A DNA stretch of 5,528 bases from Bacillota bacterium (GTDB taxonomy: Bacteria > Bacillota_E > RBS10-35 > JAJYVN01). Shown piece after piece: positions 1-5,415 of this stretch. The notes under the pieces are model-generated. The model worked only from the letters and a program-made list of their open reading frames with translations, did not search any database and had not been told where the DNA came from. Position 1 is the first letter of the stretch. Every line of letters begins with the position of its first letter. The stretch covers positions 1 through 5,528 of the forward strand of contig JAJZWQ010000184.1 of assembly GCA_021846605.1 (NCBI GenBank). The letters are read 5' to 3'. The position numbers were made by a program, and so were the translations under genes.

Positions 1-187
1 GTTCGTGACCCAACTGGCCCAGTTCCAGATGCTCTCCGTGCTCCAGGGCATCCAGCAGGACGTCTCGCAACTGGTCACCGACGCGAAAGGCGGCGGCACC
101 GCCGCCGGGAGCGGGACGGCGGCGGCCACGCCGTCCGGCGCGAGCGGCGGCTCGGCGGCGGGCAGTGGGGGGGTGCCCCCGGCATGA
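1..187 (+). CDS. flgD: Flagellar hook assembly protein FlgD, 3' end (partial)
   Basis: This is the C-terminal end of FlgD, the scaffold/cap protein needed to polymerise the hook. The window opens inside the conserved FlgD N-terminal domain: the first residues read FVTQLAQFQMLSVLQGI, matching the family motif EF(I/V)xQLAQFxxLxxxxxL. Base 1 is the last base of the preceding codon, so the reading frame continues from outside the window. After the motif come about 14 residues of helix (QQDVSQLVTDA), then a tail of about 32 residues made almost only of Gly, Ala, Ser, Thr and Pro (89-184), then TGA. The Ig-like/Tudor domains that follow this motif in enterobacterial FlgD are absent; this resembles the short FlgD seen in Bacillota. 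The stop overlaps the ATG of the next gene (ATGA at 184-187). The GTG at 5 is an internal Val codon, not a start. The family call is firm; the upstream part is not visible. Confidence 0.88.
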   Translation, partial: FVTQLAQFQMLSVLQGIQQDVSQLVTDAKGGGTAAGSGTAAATPSGASGGSAAGSGGVPPA

Positions 188-576
188 GTCCGGGGATGGA
201 GCCTGTCGGTCCGGCGTCGCGGCTGCCAGAAGCGGCGCGCGCGCCCGGGACAGCCGCCCCCGGATTCGGCGCGGCCTTGGCGGCCGCCCAGTTGGCCCAG
301 ACGGGCGGGGAGTTGCGGCTATCGGCCCACGCGGCGCAGCGGCTGCGCCAGGCCGGCATCGGGACCGAGGGCCCCGGATGGGCGGCGGTGCGCCAGGCGG
401 TGCAGCAGGTCGCCGAAAAGGGGTCGCGCCAGACCCTGGTGATCTGGCCGCCGTGCTCCCTGGTTGTGGCGGTGCCCCAACGAGTGGTGGTCACGGCCCT
501 GACGGCCGAGCGCCTGCGGCCGGGGGCGCAGGTGGTGACGGGGATCGATAGCGCGGTGTTCGTGCCCGGTACCTAG
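184..576 (+). CDS. TIGR02530-type flagellar operon protein, function unknown
   Basis: A 130-residue cytosolic-looking protein with no signal peptide or membrane segment. From about residue 44 it matches the small conserved protein found between flgD and flgE in Bacillota flagellar operons (TIGR02530 family). Visible conserved blocks are SAHAAQRL (47-54), AEKGSRQTLVI (77-87), VVVTALTAE (101-109) and the C-terminal TGIDSAVFV (119-127). The first 43 residues are Pro/Ala/Gly-rich and not conserved. Its biochemical role is not known to me; position suggests an accessory role in hook assembly, which is inference. The ATG overlaps the flgD stop (ATGA), arguing for translational coupling. There is no clean Shine-Dalgarno site: the only G-rich stretch is a G7 run at 167-173, which can pair with the C5 run at 176-180 just before the start. 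The TAG at 574-576 is followed by the largest gap in the window. Confidence 0.85.
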   Translation: MSPGMEPVGPASRLPEAARAPGTAAPGFGAALAAAQLAQTGGELRLSAHAAQRLRQAGIGTEGPGWAAVRQAVQQVAEKGSRQTLVIWPPCSLVVAVPQRVVVTALTAERLRPGAQVVTGIDSAVFVPGT

Positions 577-703
577 GGACTGGACATCCGGCTGTAGCCG
601 GGGGGATCCCGGGCCGTGGAACGACTGAAGCGGCCCAGGCGGGCAGGGACGCTCGCCGGGAACGGGCAGGCCGAGGCGGAAGTTGGGAAGGAGTGGATCG
701 ACC
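577..703 (+). other. Intergenic gap before flgE with possible hairpins
   Basis: This 127-base stretch is the only sizeable non-coding interval in an otherwise overlapping operon. It holds a perfect inverted repeat at 588-601 (CCGGCT, GT, AGCCGG) and a second possible stem at 638-657 (GGCGGGC, six-base loop, GCTCGCC, one G-U pair). Neither is followed by a T run, so neither looks like an intrinsic terminator. I found no convincing sigma-A, sigma-28 or sigma-54 promoter elements and no recognisable riboswitch core. At this GC content short stems arise often by chance, so a regulatory role is only a possibility. Confidence 0.3.
688..693 (+). promoter_or_regulatory. Shine-Dalgarno site that sets the flgE start
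   Basis: AAGGAG lies 10 bases before the GTG at 704. It supports GTG 704 over the in-frame TTG at 683, which lies upstream of it, and the in-frame ATG at 716, which is 22 bases away. The resulting N-terminus, MLRSM, matches the usual FlgE start (M-L-R-S-L/M). Confidence 0.75.
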
Positions 704-1933
704 GTGTTGCGTTCAATGGATGACGCCGTCTCCGGGTTACAGGCCCACCAGCAATGGCTGGATGTGATCGGCAACAACATCGCCAACGTGAGCACCGCGG
801 GGTACAAGTCCCAAGACCTGACGTTCTCGCAACTCTTTGCGCAGACCGTGCAGGGCGGCGGGGCCCCCTCGGCGACCACCGGCGGGGTCAATCCGCAGCA
901 GATCGGACTGGGCGTCGGGATCGGTTCGGAGACCACCAACGAGAGCCAGGGGGCCCTGCAGACGACTGGCAGCCCGACGGATATGGCCATGCAGGGCAAC
1001 GGCTACTTCATGCTGCAGCAGGGGACCGGCGGCACCGCCTACACCCGCGTCGGCACCTTCGGGTTTGACGCCAACGGCAACCTGGTGTCCAACGGGAACG
1101 GCGACAAGGTCGTCGGCTGGATGGCCAACGGCGTGGGCAAGCTGCCCGTGCCGAACTCGGCCAACCTGCAGGCGATCAACATCCCGCAGACCAGCACCCT
1201 CCCGCCCCAGGCGACGACCAGCGCGTCCTTTGCCGGCAATCTGGACCCGTCGACCGCGACCGGCGCACCCGGGGTCACAGTGCCCTTGACGGTCTATGAC
1301 TCGCTGGGGAACCCCATCACGCTCAATGTCAACCTGCAGCGGACGTCGGCAAATAACTGGACGTGGACGGCCAGCGGGCCGGATGGCGCCACTGGCACGG
1401 GGTCCTTTGACTTCACGAGCGGCGGCGCCTTCAACGCCGTCACGACCACGGGCCAGATCCAGGTGACGCCGACCGACGGCGCCGCGGCGATGGCCATCAC
1501 CCCGGATTTCAGCGGCTGCACCCAGGATGCCGGGTCCTCGACGGTCAGCCCCCAGACGCAGAACGGTTACGGCGCCGGCACCCTGCAGAGCCTGTCGGTC
1601 GACTCGTCCGGGGTCCTCACCGGCACGTATAGCAACGGCCACACCCTTACGCTCGCCCAGGTGGCGGTGGCCACCTTCCCCAACCCGCAGGGGCTTTTGC
1701 AGGGCGGCGGGGGCCTGTACCAGCAGGGCAACAACTCGGGTCTGGCTCAGGTGGGGGTGGCGGGGACCGGGGGGGCGGGCACCATCGTGGGGGGTGCACT
1801 GGAGGGCAGTAACGTCAACCTTGCCAAGCAGTTCACCGAGATGATCGCCGCCGAGCGTGGCTTTCAGGCCAACGCCCAGGTGGTGACGGTCGCCAACACG
1901 CTGCTGCAGACACTGGTGCAACTCGGCCAGTAG
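704..1933 (+). CDS. flgE: Flagellar hook protein FlgE
   Basis: FlgE subunits polymerise outside the cell into the hook, the universal joint between rod and filament; they are exported by the flagellar type III system. The 409-residue product has the normal FlgE length. The N-terminal rod/hook domain is clear: MLRSM start, VSGLQAHQ (9-16), VIGNNIANV (21-29), TAGYK (31-35) and NPQQIGLGV (63-71). A FlgE-type middle region contains VYDSLGN (197-203) and the stretch PDFSGCTQDAGSSTV (about 267-281). The C-terminal helix region (369-409) carries SNVNLAKQFTEMI and ERGFQANAQVV, followed by the closing LLQTLVQL. FlgE is preferred over FlgG or FlgF because of the NPxQIGLGV block, the YDSLGN domain, the length and the neighbours. 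GTG 704 is chosen on Shine-Dalgarno spacing and the MLRSM start. Minor oddities: residues 6-7 are Asp-Asp where a Tyr/Phe-Ser pair is usual, and there is one cysteine (272). Confidence 0.95.
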   Translation: MLRSMDDAVSGLQAHQQWLDVIGNNIANVSTAGYKSQDLTFSQLFAQTVQGGGAPSATTGGVNPQQIGLGVGIGSETTNESQGALQTTGSPTDMAMQGNGYFMLQQGTGGTAYTRVGTFGFDANGNLVSNGNGDKVVGWMANGVGKLPVPNSANLQAINIPQTSTLPPQATTSASFAGNLDPSTATGAPGVTVPLTVYDSLGNPITLNVNLQRTSANNWTWTASGPDGATGTGSFDFTSGGAFNAVTTTGQIQVTPTDGAAAMAITPDFSGCTQDAGSSTVSPQTQNGYGAGTLQSLSVDSSGVLTGTYSNGHTLTLAQVAVATFPNPQGLLQGGGGLYQQGNNSGLAQVGVAGTGGAGTIVGGALEGSNVNLAKQFTEMIAAERGFQANAQVVTVANTLLQTLVQLGQ

Positions 1934-1944
1934 GGGGGACAGCG

Positions 1945-2376
1945 GTGCGTCGCGTCGTGCTGGGGCTGGTGGTCCTGCTGGTGCTCGTCGGCGGAGGGGC
2001 CGCGGCGTTGCACTTTCACTTGGTGCGGCTGCCCGCCTTCCTTGGGGGGCGGGCGGCGCCGCCGCGCCCGCTGCCGACGGTGGAGGTTGGCGTGCCCCAG
2101 ATCACGACCAACCTGAACGGCAATTCCTCGAACTTCGCCCAGATCACGCTGACGGTGGGGCTGGCCGGACCAGGTGCGGCCAAGACGTTCAACGCCCAGA
2201 TGCCGGCGATCGAGAACGCTTTGATCGCCGACGTGCGGAGCCTCAGCCTGACCCAGCTCAACGGCGCTGCGGGCATGCAGCGGCTGCGCAAGTCCGTGGC
2301 GACCTCGCTGGACGGGATTCTGGGATCGCCCAGTGCCGTGCGGGCCGTGTATTTCACGCAGTTCGTTGTGCAGTAG
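1945..2376 (+). CDS. fliL: Flagellar basal body-associated protein FliL
   Basis: FliL is a single-pass inner-membrane protein around the motor that supports stator function and torque; its C-terminal domain lies outside the cytoplasmic membrane. The 143-residue product shows the expected layout: a short Arg-containing start, one membrane helix (about 4-23, VVLGLVVLLVLVGGGAAAL), a Pro-rich linker (37-45), then the FliL domain. That domain ends with the family's typical closing motif AVYFTQFVVQ (134-143); upstream are QITLTVGL (66-73) and the helix containing LRKSVATSLDGIL (114-126). The GTG start follows GGGGGGA (1933-1939) with five bases between, and lies 11 bases after the flgE stop. Its place between flgE and fliM is normal, but the small flbD/swrD gene often found just before fliL in Bacillota is missing. 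Confidence 0.93.
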   Translation: MRRVVLGLVVLLVLVGGGAAALHFHLVRLPAFLGGRAAPPRPLPTVEVGVPQITTNLNGNSSNFAQITLTVGLAGPGAAKTFNAQMPAIENALIADVRSLSLTQLNGAAGMQRLRKSVATSLDGILGSPSAVRAVYFTQFVVQ

Positions 2377-2380
2377 GGGG
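2375..2380 (+). promoter_or_regulatory. Poly-G Shine-Dalgarno stretch before fliM
   Basis: AGGGGG directly abuts an ATG (2381), leaving no spacer, but lies nine bases before an in-frame GTG (2390). The stretch AGGGGGATGATC (2375-2386) resembles the extended anti-SD complement AGGAGGTGATC with one extra base. This favours GTG 2390 as the fliM start, although ATG 2381 cannot be excluded. Confidence 0.45.
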
Positions 2381-2389
2381 ATGATCGGG

Positions 2390-3400
2390 GTGGCGGTTGG
2401 CGGCGACCTGACGGCGGAGGAACTGGAGAGCTTGCGGCACGCCGTGCGCCAGGAGGGAGTGGGCCAGGGTGACCGGGTGCACCCCCTGCTGCAAGAGGGT
2501 GCGGCGTCCCACGCCCGCCGGTATGACTTCCGCATCCCCGACAAGTTCCCCAAGGACGTGTTGCGCCAGATCGCGCATGTGCATGACAGCATGGCGCGTG
2601 CGCTCACAACAACCTTCTCGGCCAAGCTCCGGGCCACCGTCCGGGTCGAAGGGGTGACGGCCGAGCAGCGCACCTACGAGGAATGGGTGCGGGGCGCCTC
2701 CGACCCCGCGATTCTGGCGGCCTTTTCCGCCGAACCCCTGAACGGGAACGCGCTGGTCGAAATCGATCCGGTCGTCGCCTTCCCGATGTTGGACCGGCTC
2801 CTGGGTGGGACGGTCGACGGGGAAATCATGGCGCGCCCGACCACGGATATCGAGCTCACGGTGATGCAACGTGTCCTGGAACTGGTCCTGGAGGCCTGGC
2901 GCGATGCCTGGGCCCAGATCCAACCCATCCGGCCGCGGGTGCTGGGCCTGGAGACCAACCCCCTGTTCACCCAGGTGGCCAGCCCGAACGACATCGTGCT
3001 CAACGTGGGCATGCTCTGTGGCCTCGGCCGCCGTGAGGGGCGGCTGCGCCTGTGCCTGCCGTTCACCATGGTCGAGCCGCTGGTGCAGAAGCTGGCCGCG
3101 CGCCGGTGGCGCGCCGAGGTGCAGGAACGCCCCGGAAGCCGCGCGCCGGCCATCCGCCAGCAGCTGGACGACGTGCCCGTCCCGCTGGGAGTCCGGCTCG
3201 CGACGGTGCGGCTGCCCTTAGAGCACGTGCTTTCGTTGTCTCCAGGCACCCTGATCCCGCTGCATGTGCGGTCGGAGTCGCCGGCCTTGGTGGAGATCCG
3301 TGGCGCGGTCAAGCACACTGCGCGGGTCGGCCAGGCCGAGGGACACCTGGCGATCCAGGTGCTCGACCCTGAGGGGAGAGGACAGCATGCCACCCGTTAG
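2390..3400 (+). CDS. fliM: Flagellar motor switch protein FliM
   Basis: FliM forms the middle of the C-ring, binds CheY-P through its N-terminus and FliG and FliN through the rest, and so sets rotation direction. With the GTG start the product has 336 residues; ATG 2381 would add three. The N-terminal segment DLTAEELESLRHAV (6-19) stands where LSQxEIDALL is usual. The core begins at YDFRIPDKF (45-53) and includes YEEW, the GG motif MLDRLLGG (133-140), the helix around ELTVMQRVLELVLEAW, and ETNPLFTQVASPNDIVL. The C-terminal SpoA/FliN-like domain runs from about VPVPLGVRLA (262) to the end. The stop overlaps the start of the next gene by 14 bases. The next gene encodes its C-ring partner. Family and length are normal; only the weak N-terminal motif and the start choice are uncertain. 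Confidence 0.94.
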   Translation: MAVGGDLTAEELESLRHAVRQEGVGQGDRVHPLLQEGAASHARRYDFRIPDKFPKDVLRQIAHVHDSMARALTTTFSAKLRATVRVEGVTAEQRTYEEWVRGASDPAILAAFSAEPLNGNALVEIDPVVAFPMLDRLLGGTVDGEIMARPTTDIELTVMQRVLELVLEAWRDAWAQIQPIRPRVLGLETNPLFTQVASPNDIVLNVGMLCGLGRREGRLRLCLPFTMVEPLVQKLAARRWRAEVQERPGSRAPAIRQQLDDVPVPLGVRLATVRLPLEHVLSLSPGTLIPLHVRSESPALVEIRGAVKHTARVGQAEGHLAIQVLDPEGRGQHATR

Positions 3401-4166
3401 CGTGCAGCCGGGCGGTCAGACCAGACATCGCGACGCGTGGCTGGCGGCCCTGGGCGAACGCCTGGCCCAGGCAGCCATCGACGCGTGGCCCCATGGCGGA
3501 GACGTCACGTTCGCCGGACTGGCCCTGCGCCCGCCGACCGCCGGCCCCACGGCCACGGTTGCGGTGCGTGTGGCCGGCCAACGGTCGCAGTTGCGGGCTG
3601 CCTTCGCCGCCGGCCGGGAGGAGGGGGCAGGCGACCTCCAGGACTGGTTGACCGGTGCCGCCGGTGTGCTGGCAGAACTCCTGGGCGACGTCGAACTCGT
3701 GCCCGGCGCCGTCGCTGGCGACATCCCCGAGGGTACCCCGGCGCTTGAGTTCCGGCTGGATGGCGGGGATCCGGCGTGGCTTTGGCTTCCCGGGGACCTG
3801 CTGGAGGCGGCGCTGCCGGCGGTGGAAGCCGTAGCCGACGTCGCTGCGCCACAGGTGCGGGGCGCAGCCGTGTTCCCGTCCTTGGCGGCGGGACCGGCCG
3901 CCGGTGCCGGAGAGCCGGACGCCCTGCTGGACGTGCCCCTGGTCGTGTCCGTGGAACTGGGCAGGACGGAGCGTCAGATTCGCGACATCCTCACCCTGGT
4001 GCCCGGCAGCGTGCTCGAACTGGACCGGCTGGCCGGCGACCCCCTGGATGTGCTGGTGAACGGGCGCAGGGTCGCCCGGGCCGAGGTGCTGGTCGTGGAC
4101 GAGCAGTTCGCCATCCGCATCACCGAGGTCCTCAGCCCGCGTGAACGCATGGAGCCGTTGGGGTGA
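3387..4166 (+). CDS. fliN: Flagellar motor switch protein, FliN/FliY type with unusual N-terminal domain
   Basis: The C-terminal part (about 180-252) is a SpoA/FliN domain: LLDVPLVVSVELGRTE, then IRDILTLVPGSVLELDRLAGDPLDVLVNGR and the ending ARAEVLVVDEQFAIRIT, close to the FliN consensus. This domain builds the base of the C-ring and docks export components. The protein is 259 residues, longer than plain FliN (about 100-140) and shorter than FliY (about 380). The extra 150 or so N-terminal residues have no LSQEEIDALL motif and no clear CheC phosphatase signature (D/S-x3-E-x2-N). The segment LTGAAGVLAELLGDVELVPG (88-107) faintly recalls a CheC-like helix and strand, which is only a guess. ATG 3387 follows GGGGAGAGG (3373-3381) at five bases and overlaps fliM by 14. 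A larger in-frame extension upstream lies inside fliM and is rejected. The stop overlaps fliO (GTGA). Confidence 0.85.
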   Translation: MPPVSVQPGGQTRHRDAWLAALGERLAQAAIDAWPHGGDVTFAGLALRPPTAGPTATVAVRVAGQRSQLRAAFAAGREEGAGDLQDWLTGAAGVLAELLGDVELVPGAVAGDIPEGTPALEFRLDGGDPAWLWLPGDLLEAALPAVEAVADVAAPQVRGAAVFPSLAAGPAAGAGEPDALLDVPLVVSVELGRTERQIRDILTLVPGSVLELDRLAGDPLDVLVNGRRVARAEVLVVDEQFAIRITEVLSPRERMEPLG

Positions 4167-4561
4167 GCGGAGCGCAGGGCGTGGGGACGCCGGGCGTGGG
4201 GACCCTGGTCCGCGACATCCTCATCTTCGCCGCGGTGGTGCTGGCGGCGTGGCTTGCCAGCCGCGCGCTGGGGCGGCAGGCGCGCGTCGCGGCGGGCGGG
4301 CAGGGATTCACCCTTTTGGGCGCGCTCTCCCTCGGCCAGGGGCGTCAGGTGTGCGCCGTGCACATCGCGGGACGGGTCCTGATCCTCGGTCTGGGCGACA
4401 AGACCGTCTCGCTCCTGGAGGCCATCTCCGATCCCGAGCAGGTGCGCCAGTTGGTGCCCCCCGCCGCGCAGGGCGGCGGGGGGGCAAGCGGCGCCTTTGG
4501 GCAAAAGCTGGCTCAGGCCTTGGCCCGCCGGCTCCGAGGCGGGGGCGGTCCGGATGCGTAA
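4163..4561 (+). CDS. fliO: Flagellar biosynthesis protein FliO
   Basis: FliO (FliZ in some Bacillota) is a small single-pass membrane protein that helps FliP assemble into the export gate. The 132-residue product has a short N-terminus, one membrane helix (about 16-35, VRDILIFAAVVLAAWLAS), and then a cytoplasmic FliO domain. That domain carries LLGALSLGQGRQVCAVHIAG (51-70), RVLILGLGDKTVSLLEAI (71-88) and DPEQV. These match the family pattern: a strand, LGxGRxLxxVxxxxRxLLLGxG, then a VSLL-type segment. The rest is a Gly/Ala-rich linker containing a G7 run (4478-4484) and a basic helix (QKLAQALARRLR). GTG 4163 has GGAG at 4151-4154 with eight bases between, and overlaps the upstream TGA. FliO is the least conserved gate protein, so the call relies on both the motif and its place just before fliP. 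The cheY gene found between fliY and fliO in Bacillus is absent. Confidence 0.88.
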   Translation: MSGAQGVGTPGVGTLVRDILIFAAVVLAAWLASRALGRQARVAAGGQGFTLLGALSLGQGRQVCAVHIAGRVLILGLGDKTVSLLEAISDPEQVRQLVPPAAQGGGGASGAFGQKLAQALARRLRGGGGPDA

Positions 4562-5402
4562 TCGGCGCTGGGGCATCGCGGGCGGGGTAGCGGTGGCCGC
4601 CGCCCTTTTCGGGGGCGGTGTGGCCCGGGCGGCGTCTGTGACGCTGCCCGGGGTCACGATCGGCCTGTCGGGCACCGGCTCCGGCCCGGGGCAGGTCGCA
4701 ACCAGCCTGGACATCCTGCTGGCCCTTACCGTGTTGTCACTGGCGCCGGCGATCCTGCTGCTCATGACCTCGTTCACGCGCATCGTCGTGGTGCTCGGGT
4801 TTGCCCGCAGCGCGCTGGGCAGCTCGCAGCTGCCCCCCAATCAGGTGTTGGTGGGGTTGGCCCTGTTCCTGACCCTGTTCGTGATGAGCCCCACGATTCA
4901 GCAGATCTACACGACCGCCTGGAAGCCGTACGCCGCCGGCTCCCTCTCCCTGCCCTCGGCTTTGGCCACCGCCGAGAAGCCCCTGGAGGCCTTCATGTTG
5001 CGGCAGACCCGCACCCAGGACATCAGCCTGTTTGAATCCCTAGAACAACGAGAAACACAGGCGGTGGCCGCTGCTAGTGGGACAGCGGCGGGCACGACGG
5101 CGAGCGGTGGGGCGGCGGGCACGGGTACCACCGCGGCCCAGGGGGCCAGCGCCACACCACCGGGGCTCCAGATCCTCCTGCCGGCGTTCGTGGTCAGCGA
5201 ACTCCGGACCGCCTTCGAGATGGGGTTCATTCTCTATGTGCCATTCATGGTGATCGACCTGGTCGTGGCCAGCACCCTGATGGCCATGGGCATGGTCATG
5301 CTGCCGCCGATGCTGATTTCCCTGCCCTTCAAGATCCTGCTCTTCGTGCTGGTGGACGGTTGGTCGCTCCTGGTGCAGTCCCTGGTCCTGAGCTTCCGGT
5401 GA
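4554..5402 (+). CDS. fliP: Flagellar export gate protein FliP, with low-complexity insert
   Basis: FliP forms the pentameric core of the FliPQR export gate in the basal body. The 282-residue product starts with a likely signal peptide (basic MRNRRW, hydrophobic stretch, ARA-A cleavage near 26), as many FliP proteins do. Membrane segments are visible at about 50-72, 96-116, 222-246 and 255-279. Family signatures are clear: SFTRIVVVLGFARSALG (73-89), PPNQVLVGLALFLTLFVMSP (94-113), the PROSITE-type PAFVVSELRTAFEMGF (210-225) and IDLVVASTLMAMGMVMLPP (234-252). Between the periplasmic helix ending ESLEQRE (161-167) and LQILLPAF (205-212) lies about 33 residues rich in Ala, Gly, Thr and Ser (169-201, bases 5058-5156), an expansion not typical of the family and the main reason the protein is longer than usual. 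ATG 4554 overlaps fliO by eight bases; GGGGGCGG (4541-4548) lies five bases before it. Confidence 0.95.
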   Translation: MRNRRWGIAGGVAVAAALFGGGVARAASVTLPGVTIGLSGTGSGPGQVATSLDILLALTVLSLAPAILLLMTSFTRIVVVLGFARSALGSSQLPPNQVLVGLALFLTLFVMSPTIQQIYTTAWKPYAAGSLSLPSALATAEKPLEAFMLRQTRTQDISLFESLEQRETQAVAAASGTAAGTTASGGAAGTGTTAAQGASATPPGLQILLPAFVVSELRTAFEMGFILYVPFMVIDLVVASTLMAMGMVMLPPMLISLPFKILLFVLVDGWSLLVQSLVLSFR

Positions 5403-5409
5403 GGGGGGG
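5403..5409 (+). promoter_or_regulatory. Poly-G Shine-Dalgarno stretch before fliQ
   Basis: A G7 run directly after the fliP stop abuts one ATG (5410) and lies six bases before a second in-frame ATG (5416). Spacing favours the second, which also gives the usual FliQ opening M-T-x-x-L-V. The arrangement repeats that seen before fliM. Confidence 0.5.
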
Positions 5410-5415
5410 ATGGCG

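Noticed and set aside
588..601. CCGGCT-GT-AGCCGG repeat as a rho-independent terminator after the TIGR02530-type gene.
   Set aside because: No T run follows (it is followed by G and A), and the operon clearly continues into flgE.
683..703. Upstream TTG start for flgE adding seven residues.
   Set aside because: The Shine-Dalgarno site at 688-693 lies downstream of this TTG, and FlgE proteins start at MLRS.
577..703. Possible c-di-GMP riboswitch in the gap before flgE, given its link to motility.
   Set aside because: No recognisable GEMM-I or GEMM-II conserved core was found; only generic GC-rich stems are present.
737..1921. Long minus-strand open frame opposite flgE, and similar long frames elsewhere on both strands.
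   Set aside because: They are shadow frames caused by high GC; they are rich in Arg, Pro and Gly, lack family motifs, and lie opposite clearly recognisable flagellar genes.
3264..3386. Longer fliN/fliY start within fliM.
   Set aside because: It would overlap fliM by more than 130 bases, encodes an Arg/Ser-rich shadow of fliM, and ATG 3387 has a good Shine-Dalgarno site.
167..5409. Four G7 runs (167-173, 1769-1775, 4478-4484, 5403-5409) as possible phase-variation switches in flgD, flgE, fliO and before fliQ.
   Set aside because: At this G content about three such runs are expected by chance in 5.5 kb, all reading frames are intact, and seven bases is short for slippage.
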